From contig JBMNCO010000217.1 of NCBI GenBank assembly GCA_049366815.1, forward strand, positions 1 to 64,000: a DNA stretch of 64,000 nt, written 5' to 3'. Within the stretch, counting starts at the first letter, position 1. The number at the start of each line of letters is the position of its first letter. The position numbers were made by a program, and so were the translations under genes. Below, piece after piece: positions 54,833 to 64,000 of the stretch. The stretch is from CAYNYM01 sp049366815 (lineage in GTDB: Bacteria > Desulfobacterota > DSM-4660 > Desulfatiglandales > HGW-15). The notes below the pieces were generated by a model. That model worked only from the letters and a program-made list of their open reading frames with translations, was not told the DNA's origin and did not search any database.

Positions 54833-54855
54833 TCCCTCCATCCTGGATGGAGGGA
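54833..54855. promoter_or_regulatory. Near-perfect 23-bp palindrome between panB and panE
   Basis: TCCCTCCATCC and GGATGGAGGGA around a single T. As a hairpin it would have a tight loop; as DNA it could be an operator. It lies nine bases after the panB stop. Confidence 0.45.
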
Positions 54856-54904
54856 TGAATCAGGCCTTCGGGGTCTGCTCTGAAAGAGTCTGAGGAGGAT
54901 AATC

Positions 54905-55828
54905 ATGAAATTTCTCATTGCCGGTGCGGGCGCTATGGGCTGTCTCTTCGCCGCCCGACTCAGCAAAGCAGGCTATGATGTGATCTTGTTGGAAAAGGTG
55001 CCCGAATGGGCCGAGACGATCAATCAACAGGGCATTGTGGTGGAGGGTGTGACCGGAGAATACCATGTGCGGGTCCCGGTCCTCACCGGCAAGCCAGATG
55101 TCTATCCGGATGTGGCCATGATTTGTGTCAAGTCAAACAATACGGAGGAAGCAGGAAAGGTCCTCAAGGGCTGTCTTGGGCCTGAAACACCGGTGCTCAC
55201 ACTTCAGAACGGTGTGGGAAATATAGAAATTCTGGAGGAGATTTTCGGAAGGGACAGGGTCCTTGGCGGTGTGACCGCAGAGGGGGCCACAGTATTGGGC
55301 CCGGGACGCATTCGCCATGCCGGTCAGGGGGAGACCCTTATCGGGCCTGCGGGTAGACCAGGAGACCCTGTCGAAGACATCGTGTCGGCGCTCAACGAGG
55401 CGGGATTCAAAGGCCGGGCCGTCAAGAATGTCCAGGATCTCGTGTGGGGTAAATTGATCATCAACGTAGGGATCAATGCCCTGACGGCCCTTACCGGTTT
55501 GAAAAACGGACGCCTGCCCGTTTTTGAAGGGACCCGGGCCGTCATGGAAGAAGCCGTCAGAGAGGCGGTGGCCGTGGCCGCGGCAAAGGGGATCCAGCTT
55601 CCTTACCCCGACCCGGTAGGTCGCGTCCTGGAGGTCTGTGAGGCCACGGCGGGAAATATTGCGTCCATGCTTCAGGACGTGCTCAACAGGAAAGTGACCG
55701 AGATCGATTTCATCAATGGGGCCATTGTTCGCGAGGGAAAGGCCCTGGGTATCCCCACGCCGGTCAACTTCACGCTGTCTTCACTGGTGCAGGTGATTCA
55801 GGAGACCTATGGAGAAAGACTGGTTTAG
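54905..55828 (+). CDS. panE: 2-Dehydropantoate 2-reductase (ketopantoate reductase)
   Basis: NADPH-dependent reduction of ketopantoate to pantoate. 307 aa with the Rossmann loop IAGAGAMGCLFAARLS at the start, CVKSNNTEEA, the conserved LQNGVGN, the catalytic Lys in LVWGKLIINVGINALTAL and EIDFINGAIVREG near the end. AGGAGG before the ATG. Second gene of pan operon, next step after panB. Confidence 0.94.
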   Translation: MKFLIAGAGAMGCLFAARLSKAGYDVILLEKVPEWAETINQQGIVVEGVTGEYHVRVPVLTGKPDVYPDVAMICVKSNNTEEAGKVLKGCLGPETPVLTLQNGVGNIEILEEIFGRDRVLGGVTAEGATVLGPGRIRHAGQGETLIGPAGRPGDPVEDIVSALNEAGFKGRAVKNVQDLVWGKLIINVGINALTALTGLKNGRLPVFEGTRAVMEEAVREAVAVAAAKGIQLPYPDPVGRVLEVCEATAGNIASMLQDVLNRKVTEIDFINGAIVREGKALGIPTPVNFTLSSLVQVIQETYGERLV

Positions 55829-55910
55829 TCAGGAGCAAAGAAAGTCCCGGTCCCTGCTTTCCGCCGAATATTTATATCCAATCATTCTATTAAGGATCGC
55901 GTACTAAGCC

Positions 55911-58157
55911 TCAGGTACGGGAGAGCCGAAATTTATAGGTGCCTTTATCATTCGGATCCCGGGTCATGACCTCTTTTATCACGACATTTTCGTGCTTTTC
56001 AGGGAGAATCAAAGAGGCGTTCGGCCCCTTGATCGTGGTGTAGGGAAAAACGGCCCCGGACACCTTGATTTCCGCGGTGCCCCTTTCGGACCTGGACCGT
56101 GCGGTGAGATCCGAGATCTCCTGCTCAAACGCTTCGATCTCGCTGTTGTGGAGGGCGGCCTTTTCCTGGAGTAGGGCCATTTCTTTCTCGATTTGATCCT
56201 GTTGATTGAAGATCTCCTCAAGACCTTTTTCCCTTTTCGCGATCTCCAGCGCAAGGCTTTCGAGAGCTGTTTTGATTTCGGCCGCTCTGTCTTTTCCTCC
56301 CCCGGCATCCAGTTCTTGTCTTTTTTCCTGCAATTTTCGCTGTTGAACGATGGCGCGGTCCTGATCTTGAGCCTTAGTGGCAAGGTCTTGATGGAGCGTC
56401 TTCGCGTTCGCCCCCAGGGCCTTCAAGCGCTGCTGAAGATCGTCGGCTTCGGCCTGTTTGGATGCAATAATTTCCTTCAGGGCCTTAATCTCATTGCCCG
56501 TCCTCGCATTGATTCCGACTGTCAGGGCACAGGGTTTGGATTTTTCCGAACCGATTTGATGGGCTTGTATGCCCCCATTGGCAACAATCTGGGAAGACAA
56601 GATGCTCCCTGATTTGGTGATGACCGCACCGCTGGTCTCTACCTTTGTGTCAAGGATTTCCCTTTCAACGACGACATCTCCCAAGGCCTTCACACGGGCC
56701 TCGCGGATGTGGCGCGCCTTTACACCGCCCCCGGCCCTTATGTCGGCACCCATGATTCCCCCGTGGACAAGGACATTGCCTTTGGTTTCAATTTGAGACT
56801 GCAGGATCTCTCCGGCCGTCAGGCTCCAGGCATTCACCCGGAAGCCACTCTGCACGGTCCCGGAGACAAGGACGTCCCCATCAAAGTCGATATGTCCCGT
56901 CTTAAGGTCCACATCACCCAGGACTTTCAACTCGGGGAAAACGGACAATTTGCCGGCGGCGGACAACTCCGGCCGGCCCTGAAGGGTGGCAAAGACCTTT
57001 GTGCCGTCATCGGAAAGAACGGCGCCTTTGCCGCAGCGGAGAACGGCCCTGCTCTTGGCCCGGGCGGGGATGGCTTCGTTGAACACGTCCCTGCCTGCAC
57101 ATTCGGCGGGAATCGGCACCTTCTCGGCCAGGAGATCCCCTTCCTTCACCTGAGGAACGGGGCCCCGGTCCTTGAAGTCGATTTGGTCTTCTTCCCCCAG
57201 CTTCCCGATGTGCAGAGGGTCTGTATCAAAATAGTATTTGATTTCCTGCCTCTCAGGCGATTCAGGAGGGGTCCCCTCCGCGATCTTGAAAGGCATCCGA
57301 TCCTCAGGGGTTATTTTCAGATAGTCCTGAATCAGGGCGTCATCAACGATGCCGAAGACGATGCCCATTGATGCAAGAAAGGCCTTGAGATCATGAGGAG
57401 TAACGGAAGAGGATTCCTCCCCCTTGGGGACCAGGGTGGCGGTCAACTTGTCTTCTGAGATACGCAGATCGAAGCCGATTTCCATTTTATCGGTCCCTTC
57501 CGCGGGCTGCCCTTCCGCCTCGTCCTCCCCGTCTTTCGATGCGGCCGTTTGAAGCCTCTCCTGCCTGGAGAGAATCGCATCACGCTGCTGAGGAGTCAGG
57601 ATCTTATTCCTGACCAGGATTTCCCCAATGGGGATCACGGCCTTTTCTTCCTTAAAGATCTTGTTCTGCTCACACAGGGCTTCTTCGATATCATCCCGGG
57701 TGGCCAGCTTGTTTTTGACGGCCACTGCGCCGAATACACGGTCCGATTGCCTCGCCTTTGACAATGATTGAAGGGATACCAGAAAACGGAGCTGGTTTTG
57801 GTCGATGACGCCTTGAAGAACAAGAACCTTGCCCAGGGGCAGATGTTGCCCTTCGCTTTTTTTTTGTTCCTGGAGGCCGATCGCCTTTTTGATCTGCTCT
57901 TTTGTCGCGAGCTTGTAACGTATGGCAAGATTGCCTATCAGTATACTGTGATCGTCCGTCGAGATCTTCTGGGCGTCTCCGGCCGTTTCCGTGGAGGGCG
58001 GGGCCGCGTCGTCTTGAGGTTGTGTGGCGGTGAACACCAGCTTAAAGACCCTGCCGCACTTTTTGCAGGAAAGACTTCGGCCCTGAAAGGCCTCTGGAAC
58101 ACGGTACCGGAAGAGGCAGGAAGGACACTCAACAATTTGATGTCTGGTATCAGTCAT
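55911..58157 (-). CDS. FapA/DUF342-type protein with zinc ribbon and MshEN-like repeats
   Basis: 748 aa. An N-terminal zinc ribbon (CPSCLFRYRVP...CKKCGRVF) is followed by two repeats like the type II secretion N-terminal/MshEN domain (LPLGKVLVLQGVIDQNQLRF, IPIGEILVRNKILTPQQRD; residues ~60-215). The FapA beta-helix region (residues ~290-575) has LRCGKGAVLSDDGTKVFATLQGRPE, then a coiled coil (~575-700) and the C-terminal end. FapA is used in flagellar or polar-placement functions; no flagellar gene is near. The start at 58157 has GAGG before it; two codons more are possible. Confidence 0.85.
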   Translation of the reverse strand: MTDTRHQIVECPSCLFRYRVPEAFQGRSLSCKKCGRVFKLVFTATQPQDDAAPPSTETAGDAQKISTDDHSILIGNLAIRYKLATKEQIKKAIGLQEQKKSEGQHLPLGKVLVLQGVIDQNQLRFLVSLQSLSKARQSDRVFGAVAVKNKLATRDDIEEALCEQNKIFKEEKAVIPIGEILVRNKILTPQQRDAILSRQERLQTAASKDGEDEAEGQPAEGTDKMEIGFDLRISEDKLTATLVPKGEESSSVTPHDLKAFLASMGIVFGIVDDALIQDYLKITPEDRMPFKIAEGTPPESPERQEIKYYFDTDPLHIGKLGEEDQIDFKDRGPVPQVKEGDLLAEKVPIPAECAGRDVFNEAIPARAKSRAVLRCGKGAVLSDDGTKVFATLQGRPELSAAGKLSVFPELKVLGDVDLKTGHIDFDGDVLVSGTVQSGFRVNAWSLTAGEILQSQIETKGNVLVHGGIMGADIRAGGGVKARHIREARVKALGDVVVEREILDTKVETSGAVITKSGSILSSQIVANGGIQAHQIGSEKSKPCALTVGINARTGNEIKALKEIIASKQAEADDLQQRLKALGANAKTLHQDLATKAQDQDRAIVQQRKLQEKRQELDAGGGKDRAAEIKTALESLALEIAKREKGLEEIFNQQDQIEKEMALLQEKAALHNSEIEAFEQEISDLTARSRSERGTAEIKVSGAVFPYTTIKGPNASLILPEKHENVVIKEVMTRDPNDKGTYKFRLSRT

Positions 58158-58366
58158 ATGCACCTCGACTGCGCGATAAGACTCTAAATACAGAAATAAT
58201 CATATAAAATAAAAACATCTTTTTGTATAGGGAATTGTCCTGCAAAACCTGTTTGCCGAGGGGTCGTTCATGGCGCCCTGTTTGGGAAGGTCTTTTCTTT
58301 TGACTCCGTTTAATCTCTATGCTAAGGAATCCACACTAGGGATATTCTACACATCGGAGGTCCATC

Positions 58367-59203
58367 ATGTTTGAGATTCTGAAGCGTCAGGAAATGGCAG
58401 ATGGGACTGTGGTCATGAACGAGTTGAGTGCGCCGTTGATCGCCCAAAAGGCAAAGCCGGGTCAGTTCGTCATCTTGAAGGCCAACGAGATGGGAGAACG
58501 CATTCCGCTGACTATGGCCGATACGGACCCCAAGAAGGGCACAGTCACAATCATCTATCAGGTTGTCGGGAAATCCACAGCTCTGTTCAAATCCCTGCAG
58601 GTGGGGGATAAATTCCAGGATGTGATCGGCCCGCTGGGCAAACCTACGGACCTGGAAAAGGTAGGGACCGTGGTCTGCGTGGGGGGGGGGACAGGGGTTG
58701 CCGTTCTTCATCCTATTACCCGGGGATTGAAGGCATTGGACAATCATGTCATTGCCATCATCGGTGCCAGGAGCAAGGATCTCCTCATCATGGAAGACAA
58801 GATGAAGGCGGCATCCCATGAACTGCGTGTCTGTACGGACGATGGTTCCTATGGACACCATGGTTTCGTCACGGATGCCCTGAAGGAGGTTTTGGAGAAG
58901 GAAGACGTGAAACTCGTTGTAGGAATCGGCCCGGTTCCCATGATGAAATTTGTAGCCAAGATGACGGCGGAATACAAGGTAAAGACCCTTGTCAGCCTGA
59001 ATGCGATCATGGTGGACGGAACCGGCATGTGCGGATGCTGTCGCGTCAGCGTGGGCGGGAAGACGCAGTTTGCCTGTGTGGATGGCCCCGAGTTTGACGG
59101 CCATCAAGTCGATTTCGAGGAACTGGCCCAGCGTCTGGACGCCTATAAAGCGGAAGAAAAGCGTGCTTATGAAAAATTTACGGCCGAGTGTCGGGTCGCC
59201 TAG
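58367..59203 (+). CDS. nfnA: NfnA-type small subunit (FAD) of NADH-dependent ferredoxin:NADP+ oxidoreductase
   Basis: 278 aa. Together with NfnB catalyses transhydrogenation by electron bifurcation. FAD/NAD-binding pattern RIPLTMADTDPKKGTVTI, the NAD loop CVGGGTGVAVLHPI and a C-terminal [2Fe-2S] motif DGTGMCGCCRVSVGG with CVDGPEFDGHQVD. The pairing with a GltD-like subunit excludes a simple dihydroorotate-dehydrogenase partner. CGGAGG before the ATG. First gene of nfnAB. Confidence 0.94.
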   Translation: MFEILKRQEMADGTVVMNELSAPLIAQKAKPGQFVILKANEMGERIPLTMADTDPKKGTVTIIYQVVGKSTALFKSLQVGDKFQDVIGPLGKPTDLEKVGTVVCVGGGTGVAVLHPITRGLKALDNHVIAIIGARSKDLLIMEDKMKAASHELRVCTDDGSYGHHGFVTDALKEVLEKEDVKLVVGIGPVPMMKFVAKMTAEYKVKTLVSLNAIMVDGTGMCGCCRVSVGGKTQFACVDGPEFDGHQVDFEELAQRLDAYKAEEKRAYEKFTAECRVA

Positions 59204-59295
59204 GGTTCATACCGTGACATGCAGGTGAATTTCACTTCAAGAGTTCTCGCAGATTGAACCATCGAGGCATGCATTAGGTTATGATGGAGGATGCT

Positions 59296-60708
59296 ATGGA
59301 GGAACAAGCGGTAAAAAAAGAAAAGGTTTCTCGGCAGCCCATGCCGGAGCAGAAGCCTGAGGTCAGAAAAAGAAATTTTGCAGAGGTTCCCATCGGATAT
59401 ACTCCAGATCTGGCCATGAAAGAGGCCGAAAGATGTCTTCAGTGTAAGAAACCCTCATGTATGGAGGGCTGCCCCGTCTCTGTGGATATTCCCGCATTTA
59501 TCAAACTCATCAAAGAGGGTGAATTCACGAAATCAATCCGCAAGATCTGGGAAAGAAACGCCCTTCCAGCAGTATGCGGCAGGGTATGCCCCCAGGAAAT
59601 TCAATGCGAAGGAAAATGTGTCCTCGGCAAAAAGGGGGAGCCTGTGGCCATCGGCAATCTCGAACGGTTCGTCGCTGATTGGGAGAGGGAAAACGGCAAA
59701 GGGGATCTCCCGCCGAAGGCCAAACCCACGGGAAAAAGGGTGGCGGTGGTGGGCTCCGGTCCTTCCGGCCTGACGGTCGCCGGTGACTTGATCCTCAAGG
59801 GCCACGATGTCACGATATATGAGGCCTTTCACAAACCCGGAGGCGTTCTGGTCTACGGGATTCCGGAATTTAGGCTCCCGAAGGAGATCGTGTTTTCCGA
59901 AGTGAATTTCCTCGAGAGGTTGGGGGGCAAGGTGGAATGCAATGTGGTCGTGGGCCGGACCGTCTCTCTGGATGAACTCTTTGAGCAGGGATATGATGCG
60001 ATCTATATCGGTGTAGGAGCCGGTCTTCCCACTTTCCTGAACATTCCGGGTGAAAATCTTATCGGCATTTACTCGGCCAATGAATACCTCACCCGGGCCA
60101 ATCTCATGAAGGCCTACCTGTTCCCTGAATATGATACGCCCATAGCCCTTGGCAAGAATGTGGTGGTTCTGGGTGCCGGAAACGTGGCCATGGATTCCGC
60201 AAGAACGGCAATGCGGCTGGGGGCCGATAAGGTTCGCATCGTATATCGTCGCTCCAGGGAGGAAATGCCGGCCAGGTCCGCGGAGATCCACCACGCTGAG
60301 GAAGAGGGTATCGAATTTTTTCTCCTGACCGCACCGACCAAATTTGCAGGCAATGGCCAGGGGCATGTGGTCGGCATGGAATGCCTCAAGATGGAACTGG
60401 GCGAACCCGATGAATCCGGTCGACGCCGACCCGTTCCCATCAAAGGCTCCGAATTTATGATGGATTGTGATCTGGCGGTCATTTCCGTGGGGGCCGGGGC
60501 CAATCCCCTCCTGACACAGTCCACACCTGATCTGAAACTCAACAAGTGGGGATACATCATAGCCGACCCGGAAACCGGCAAGACCAGTAAGAAAGGTGTA
60601 TGGGCTGGCGGCGACATCGTCACGGGTATGGCCACGGTTATCCTGGCTGCTGGGGCGGGCAGAATGGCCTCCGACTCGATTCACCAGTACCTGACCTGGG
60701 GATGGTAA
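59296..60708 (+). CDS. nfnB: NfnB-type large subunit (glutamate synthase small subunit-like)
   Basis: 470 aa. N-terminal [4Fe-4S] double motif CLQCKKPSCMEGCPVSVDIP and CGRVCPQEIQCEGKCVLG, then two Rossmann FAD/NADP regions: VAVVGSGPSGLTVAGDL and VVVLGAGNVAMDSARTAMRLGA. With nfnA forms a bifurcating transhydrogenase that balances reduced ferredoxin, NADH and NADPH. The ATG at 59296 has GGAGGATGCT; a start at 59281 is possible but without its own site. Confidence 0.95.
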   Translation: MEEQAVKKEKVSRQPMPEQKPEVRKRNFAEVPIGYTPDLAMKEAERCLQCKKPSCMEGCPVSVDIPAFIKLIKEGEFTKSIRKIWERNALPAVCGRVCPQEIQCEGKCVLGKKGEPVAIGNLERFVADWERENGKGDLPPKAKPTGKRVAVVGSGPSGLTVAGDLILKGHDVTIYEAFHKPGGVLVYGIPEFRLPKEIVFSEVNFLERLGGKVECNVVVGRTVSLDELFEQGYDAIYIGVGAGLPTFLNIPGENLIGIYSANEYLTRANLMKAYLFPEYDTPIALGKNVVVLGAGNVAMDSARTAMRLGADKVRIVYRRSREEMPARSAEIHHAEEEGIEFFLLTAPTKFAGNGQGHVVGMECLKMELGEPDESGRRRPVPIKGSEFMMDCDLAVISVGAGANPLLTQSTPDLKLNKWGYIIADPETGKTSKKGVWAGGDIVTGMATVILAAGAGRMASDSIHQYLTWGW

Positions 60709-60877
60709 ACCCTCGGGCCTTGGGGCAGGGGCGTTCAGCCAAGTCCCTGTAAGGATAAAGACATTTCGAGGGGGAGAATCCACTTCTCCCTCCTCCTATT
60801 CCGGGACGTGTTGACCTTCGAACCCTGTCAAGGTTGGGTCTTAACGGTCCGCCGGGGACAAGGGCGCAGGGGGATCT

Positions 60878-61411
60878 TCAAGGAATGAAGATCTTTTCCC
60901 TGTAATATCGGAGTTCATTGATGGATTCCATGATATCCTTCATCGCCAGATGGGCCTTTTCCTTTTTGTAGGGCGGGAGCGAAGGATACCAGCACCCCAC
61001 GAGTTCCTTGACCGAGCTCACGTCGATATTTCGGTAGTGCAGGAATGCCTGGAGTCTGGGCATATGCCAGAGCAGAAAACGGCGATCCTGCCAGACCGAA
61101 TTACCACACAGGGGGGATTCTCCACTTTTGCAGTGGGCGGAGAGAAACTTCAGCGTTTCTTCTTCCGCCTGACCGCAACCTACGGTGGAGGATTTGACCC
61201 GTTCCAAGAGGCCTGATTCCCGATGATGTGTCCTGCTCCAGTCCTCCATTCCAAGGAGGGCCTCTTCCGGGTAGTGGATGGCGATATTCGGCCCCTCGGC
61301 GATGATGGCCAGGTTTTCATCTGTCACGAGTGATGCAATCTCCAGTATGACCTGCATCTTGGGGTCAAGGCCGCTCATCTCCAGGTCTATCCAGATCAAA
61401 TGTCGGTTCAT
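60878..61411 (-). CDS. orn: Oligoribonuclease (DEDDh 3'-5' exonuclease)
   Basis: Degrades short RNA oligomers and pGpG from cyclic di-GMP breakdown. 177 aa: the first metal site WIDLEMSGLDP, then IAIHYPEE, CGNSVWQDRRFL (Asp) and HLAMKDIMESINELRYYRE with the His and Asp. All four catalytic acidic residues are in place. Monocistronic. Confidence 0.95.
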   Translation of the reverse strand: MNRHLIWIDLEMSGLDPKMQVILEIASLVTDENLAIIAEGPNIAIHYPEEALLGMEDWSRTHHRESGLLERVKSSTVGCGQAEEETLKFLSAHCKSGESPLCGNSVWQDRRFLLWHMPRLQAFLHYRNIDVSSVKELVGCWYPSLPPYKKEKAHLAMKDIMESINELRYYREKIFIP

Positions 61412-61701
61412 GCCGGTCCCCTTTAAAGGCGTGCGATGGGAAAGCGGTTGATTTTCATTGAGGTATAGGTGAAATGCCCAATCATGTCAAAGGAAAAGGC
61501 GCTCAATGGGATTAGGAGGGTGGCCGATCGGAGAGCCGGGGGCTGGATACGGGAATAGATCTATCCACGGAAAAGCCGTTCTCTCGAGGAATACCCGGGA
61601 ATTTGACAATTCGCTTGACGCGGGCGAAAGATTTCATTCAATCCTCCTTAAAAAATCGACTGCGCAGAAGGGCCGAAAACAATGAAAGTGATGGTGAACG
61701 T
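61412..61701. other. Intergenic region before purB
   Basis: About 290 bases separating the divergent orn and purB. No clear promoter for either by eye. Confidence 0.4.
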
Positions 61702-62994
61702 ATGATCAGCCGATACACCCGTCCTGAAATGGGGCGCATATGGGAAGAACAAAACAAATATGCCAAGTGGCTCCAGGTGGAAATCGCCGCCTGCGAGGCC
61801 ATGGCGGAAGAGGGCGTGATTCCCTCGGAAGCGGTTGATAACATCAAGCGGAAGGCCGACTTTTCCGTGGAACGGATCCTGGAAATAGAGGAAGAGACAA
61901 AACATGATGTAATCGCCTTTCTGACAAACGTGGCGGAATATGTGGGGCCCGATTCCCGTTTCATTCATCTGGGGCTGACCTCGTCGGATATCCTGGACAC
62001 CAGCTTCGCCCTTCTCCTGAAGGATGCCATGCTTTTGATCATTGACGATCTCAAGGAATTTATGGAGATTGTAAAGGACCGTGCCCTGGAGCACAAATAC
62101 ACCGTGATGATCGGTCGTTCGCACGGCATTCATGCGGAACCTATCACCTTCGGTCTCAAGCTGGCGGTCTGGTATACGGAACTCAAAAGGAATTGGAAGA
62201 GGCTCGAGGATGCCCTTGATGTGATCAGCTTTGGGAAAATTTCAGGGGCCGTGGGGACCTTTGCCAATATATCCCCGAAGATTGAAGCGCGGGTCTGTGG
62301 AAAGCTCGGTTTGAAACCTGCAGAGGTCTCGACCCAGATCCTCCAGCGGGACCGTCACGCCCAATATTTTACAGCCCTGGCGATCCTGGCGGGTACCCTG
62401 GAAAGGATTGCCATTGAGATTCGACACCTTCAGAGAACGGAAGTCCTGGAGGCGGAAGAGGCCTTCGAAAAGGGGCAGAAGGGTTCTTCAGCCATGCCCC
62501 ACAAGAAAAATCCTGTAGGGTCCGAAAACATCACGGGCCTTGCACGCCTCGTTCGATCCAATTCCCTGGCCGCCATGGAAAGCATGGCCCTCTGGCACGA
62601 AAGAGACATCAGCCATTCCTCCGTGGAGAGGGTGATCGGCCCTGACAGCACCATTCTCATCGATTTCATGCTCAAGCGCCTCTCTCGGATCATTCGAGGT
62701 CTGGTGGTTTATCCCGATCGGATGACCGAAAATCTAAACAGACTGAAAGGCCTGACTTTTTCCCAGCAGGTGCTCATGAAATTGGCCGGCCTCGGAATGA
62801 AACGGCAGGAGGCCTACGAGATGGTCCAGAGGAATGCCATGAAGGTGTGGGAGACCGGAAAAGAATTTAAATCCCTCCTGCTCGAGGATCAGGACCTTTG
62901 CAGGCACCTGACCGAAGAGGACATAGACGAGATTTTCAGCCTCGAATATCACCTTAAACATATAGAGGAAATTTTCACGCGTGTTTTTGCCTGA
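61702..62994 (+). CDS. purB: Adenylosuccinate lyase
   Basis: Acts twice in purine synthesis: adenylosuccinate to AMP and SAICAR to AICAR. 430 aa, as in B. subtilis. Family signature SSAMPHKKNPVGSENITG near residue 263, the HGIHAEPITFGLK block and RDIVVPSSL-like HERDISHSSVERV. A TTG at 61603 gives an extra 33 codons without a signal, so the ATG at 61702 is preferred. Not in an operon. Confidence 0.95.
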   Translation: MISRYTRPEMGRIWEEQNKYAKWLQVEIAACEAMAEEGVIPSEAVDNIKRKADFSVERILEIEEETKHDVIAFLTNVAEYVGPDSRFIHLGLTSSDILDTSFALLLKDAMLLIIDDLKEFMEIVKDRALEHKYTVMIGRSHGIHAEPITFGLKLAVWYTELKRNWKRLEDALDVISFGKISGAVGTFANISPKIEARVCGKLGLKPAEVSTQILQRDRHAQYFTALAILAGTLERIAIEIRHLQRTEVLEAEEAFEKGQKGSSAMPHKKNPVGSENITGLARLVRSNSLAAMESMALWHERDISHSSVERVIGPDSTILIDFMLKRLSRIIRGLVVYPDRMTENLNRLKGLTFSQQVLMKLAGLGMKRQEAYEMVQRNAMKVWETGKEFKSLLLEDQDLCRHLTEEDIDEIFSLEYHLKHIEEIFTRVFA

Positions 62995-63025
62995 AAAGGG
63001 GCGCTTCGAGGATCAACCCAGGGCC

Positions 63026-64000
63026 CTAAGGTCCGACAATATCGACACGGACCACATCGTTCCATGGGTCGGCTTTGGTGATTTTGAGGCGGAGATGTTG
63101 TCCTTCCTGATAGTCCTGACCGGTTGCCCGTTTTATTTCCACAACAAACTGAAAGTCCGGTAAAAGAAGACGGAATCTACTTTTCATCACATCCAGTACG
63201 GTGGCCTGGAAGGTCTCACCCATATGCTGGAGGAAATATTTCTGAATCCAGTAGCGATCTCTGTTTCTCCTGACTATTCCGAGATCCTTCAGCACGGTAC
63301 CGAGATGTATTCGGATTTTTTCCAAATCGTCCAAATCGTAAAGGGGCGCCTTCCCCATAAGGAAATTGCGAATCTGACGTTGAACCACAAGGTCGGCATA
63401 TCTCCTGATAGGAGAACTCACGGTGGTATAGGCGTCGAGGCCGAGGCCGGCGTGGGGTTTGGGGTTCGTGTCAACGGCCAGGCGGCCGAGTTTGCGGCGT
63501 TGCTTGAATACGAAATGGACATAATTTGATTCATCAAGGGGCAATTTTTCACTTGGGGGGTCCTGGCTCCGGTACAGAATGGGTATCTCATGATCACGGC
63601 AGAATTTTGCCGCCAGCCAGTTATAGAGGATCATGAATTCGGCCACCATCATTCGCCCCGGGGTGGCCTGGTCCACCAGGGCCAGGTTGATCCGGGAATC
63701 GGGATCGATCTGGATGGAAATCTCAGGCAGAGAAAGAATCATGGCCCCCGAGTCGATGCGTCGCTGATGAAGAAGCCGACCGATACGGTAAAGGGTGTTG
63801 AGCCCCTCATCTTCCCGGTAAGCGTCATCCACCCCTTCATAATCCAGTCGTTGCCTCACCCGGATCAGGCTCGGCGTAAACCTGAAATCGAGGAGGTCCC
63901 CTTGCCTGTCAAATCGACAGAGCAGTGACAGTGCCCCTCTGTCGCAGTCCTGCTTCAGGCTGAGGGTGTCCTGCGAGAGTTCCGGAGGGAGCATGGGGAC
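63026..64000 (-). CDS. RNase II/R family exoribonuclease (3' part, runs off the window)
   Basis: At least 324 codons; the 5' end lies beyond 64000. It contains the RNB signature TTVSSPIRRYADLVVQRQI and a C-terminal S1-like domain (FQATVLDVMKSRFRLLLPDF, VEIKRA). The catalytic aspartates would be upstream, outside the window. Related to RNase II/R; a short form without cold-shock domains cannot be excluded. It ends 31 bases after purB in convergent orientation. Confidence 0.85.
   Translation of the reverse strand, partial: VPMLPPELSQDTLSLKQDCDRGALSLLCRFDRQGDLLDFRFTPSLIRVRQRLDYEGVDDAYREDEGLNTLYRIGRLLHQRRIDSGAMILSLPEISIQIDPDSRINLALVDQATPGRMMVAEFMILYNWLAAKFCRDHEIPILYRSQDPPSEKLPLDESNYVHFVFKQRRKLGRLAVDTNPKPHAGLGLDAYTTVSSPIRRYADLVVQRQIRNFLMGKAPLYDLDDLEKIRIHLGTVLKDLGIVRRNRDRYWIQKYFLQHMGETFQATVLDVMKSRFRLLLPDFQFVVEIKRATGQDYQEGQHLRLKITKADPWNDVVRVDIVGP

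Overview
The window is a 64 kb scaffold segment from an anaerobic bacterium, most likely a Desulfobacterota (delta-proteobacterial) sulfate reducer or syntroph. The evidence is gene content: a tungsten-type aldehyde:ferredoxin oxidoreductase, a selenocysteine formate dehydrogenase fused by operon to HdrA and MvhD, NfnAB transhydrogenase, a multihaem cytochrome under sigma-54 control, a corrinoid methyltransferase set, a C_GCAxxG_C_C protein and DUF362. No rRNA, tRNA, CRISPR or phage genes were seen. A 100-N gap at 50841-50940 is flanked by an identical 55-base sequence, so the window is a draft or metagenome scaffold and the gap is probably not real.

Layout. 0-9 kb: aldehyde oxidoreductase; a patatin-like lipase fused to a YwbE domain; a five-gene minus-strand operon for a metal-chelate type ABC importer followed by a methyltransferase and a TrmO-like protein, preceded by a promoter and a terminator-like hairpin. 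9-13 kb: an octahaem cytochrome c gene interrupted by one in-frame TGA, a small Cys-containing protein and a divergent PAS/sigma-54 activator. 13-22 kb: acyl-CoA ligase, bifunctional nuclease, cold-shock protein, an unknown 382-residue protein, groESL, and a decayed four-helix-bundle (23S rRNA intervening sequence type) gene inside inverted repeats. 22-34 kb: response regulator, RND pump, CoA-transferase/GNAT fusion, cNMP-PilZ protein, metallo-beta-lactamase-fold hydrolase, RarD, TPM-PDZ protein.

34-45 kb is the energy core: sensor kinase, NtrC-family regulator, then a predicted sigma-54 operon of response regulator, hdrA, mvhD, an iron-sulfur adaptor and fdhA. Three of these (HdrA, MvhD, FdhA) have an in-frame TGA at a known Cys/Sec position, each followed by a hairpin with the spacing and loop of a bacterial SECIS. 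The likely role is coupling formate to ferredoxin and disulfide or NAD(P)H pools by flavin-based bifurcation; NfnAB at 58-61 kb links the same pools. 45-48.5 kb holds a UroD-family methyltransferase, its corrinoid protein, a C_GCAxxG_C_C protein and a ThiS/MoaD-like protein.

48.8-50.8 kb is a decay zone: an internally deleted alcohol dehydrogenase, a frameshifted ABC ATPase remnant and a 5'-truncated symporter next to the contig junction. 51-64 kb is housekeeping: GNAT-DUF362, panB, panE, a FapA-like polymerase, nfnAB, orn, purB and the 3' part of an RNase II/R family gene.

Two things stand out. The TGA in the octahaem cytochrome is followed by a SECIS-like hairpin, and only the upstream piece carries a signal peptide, so this may be an undescribed selenoprotein cytochrome. 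A 113-base palindromic repeat family (two near-identical full copies, one deleted copy, one half copy) has inserted next to genes, supplying the stop codon of one and lying directly upstream of the start of another.
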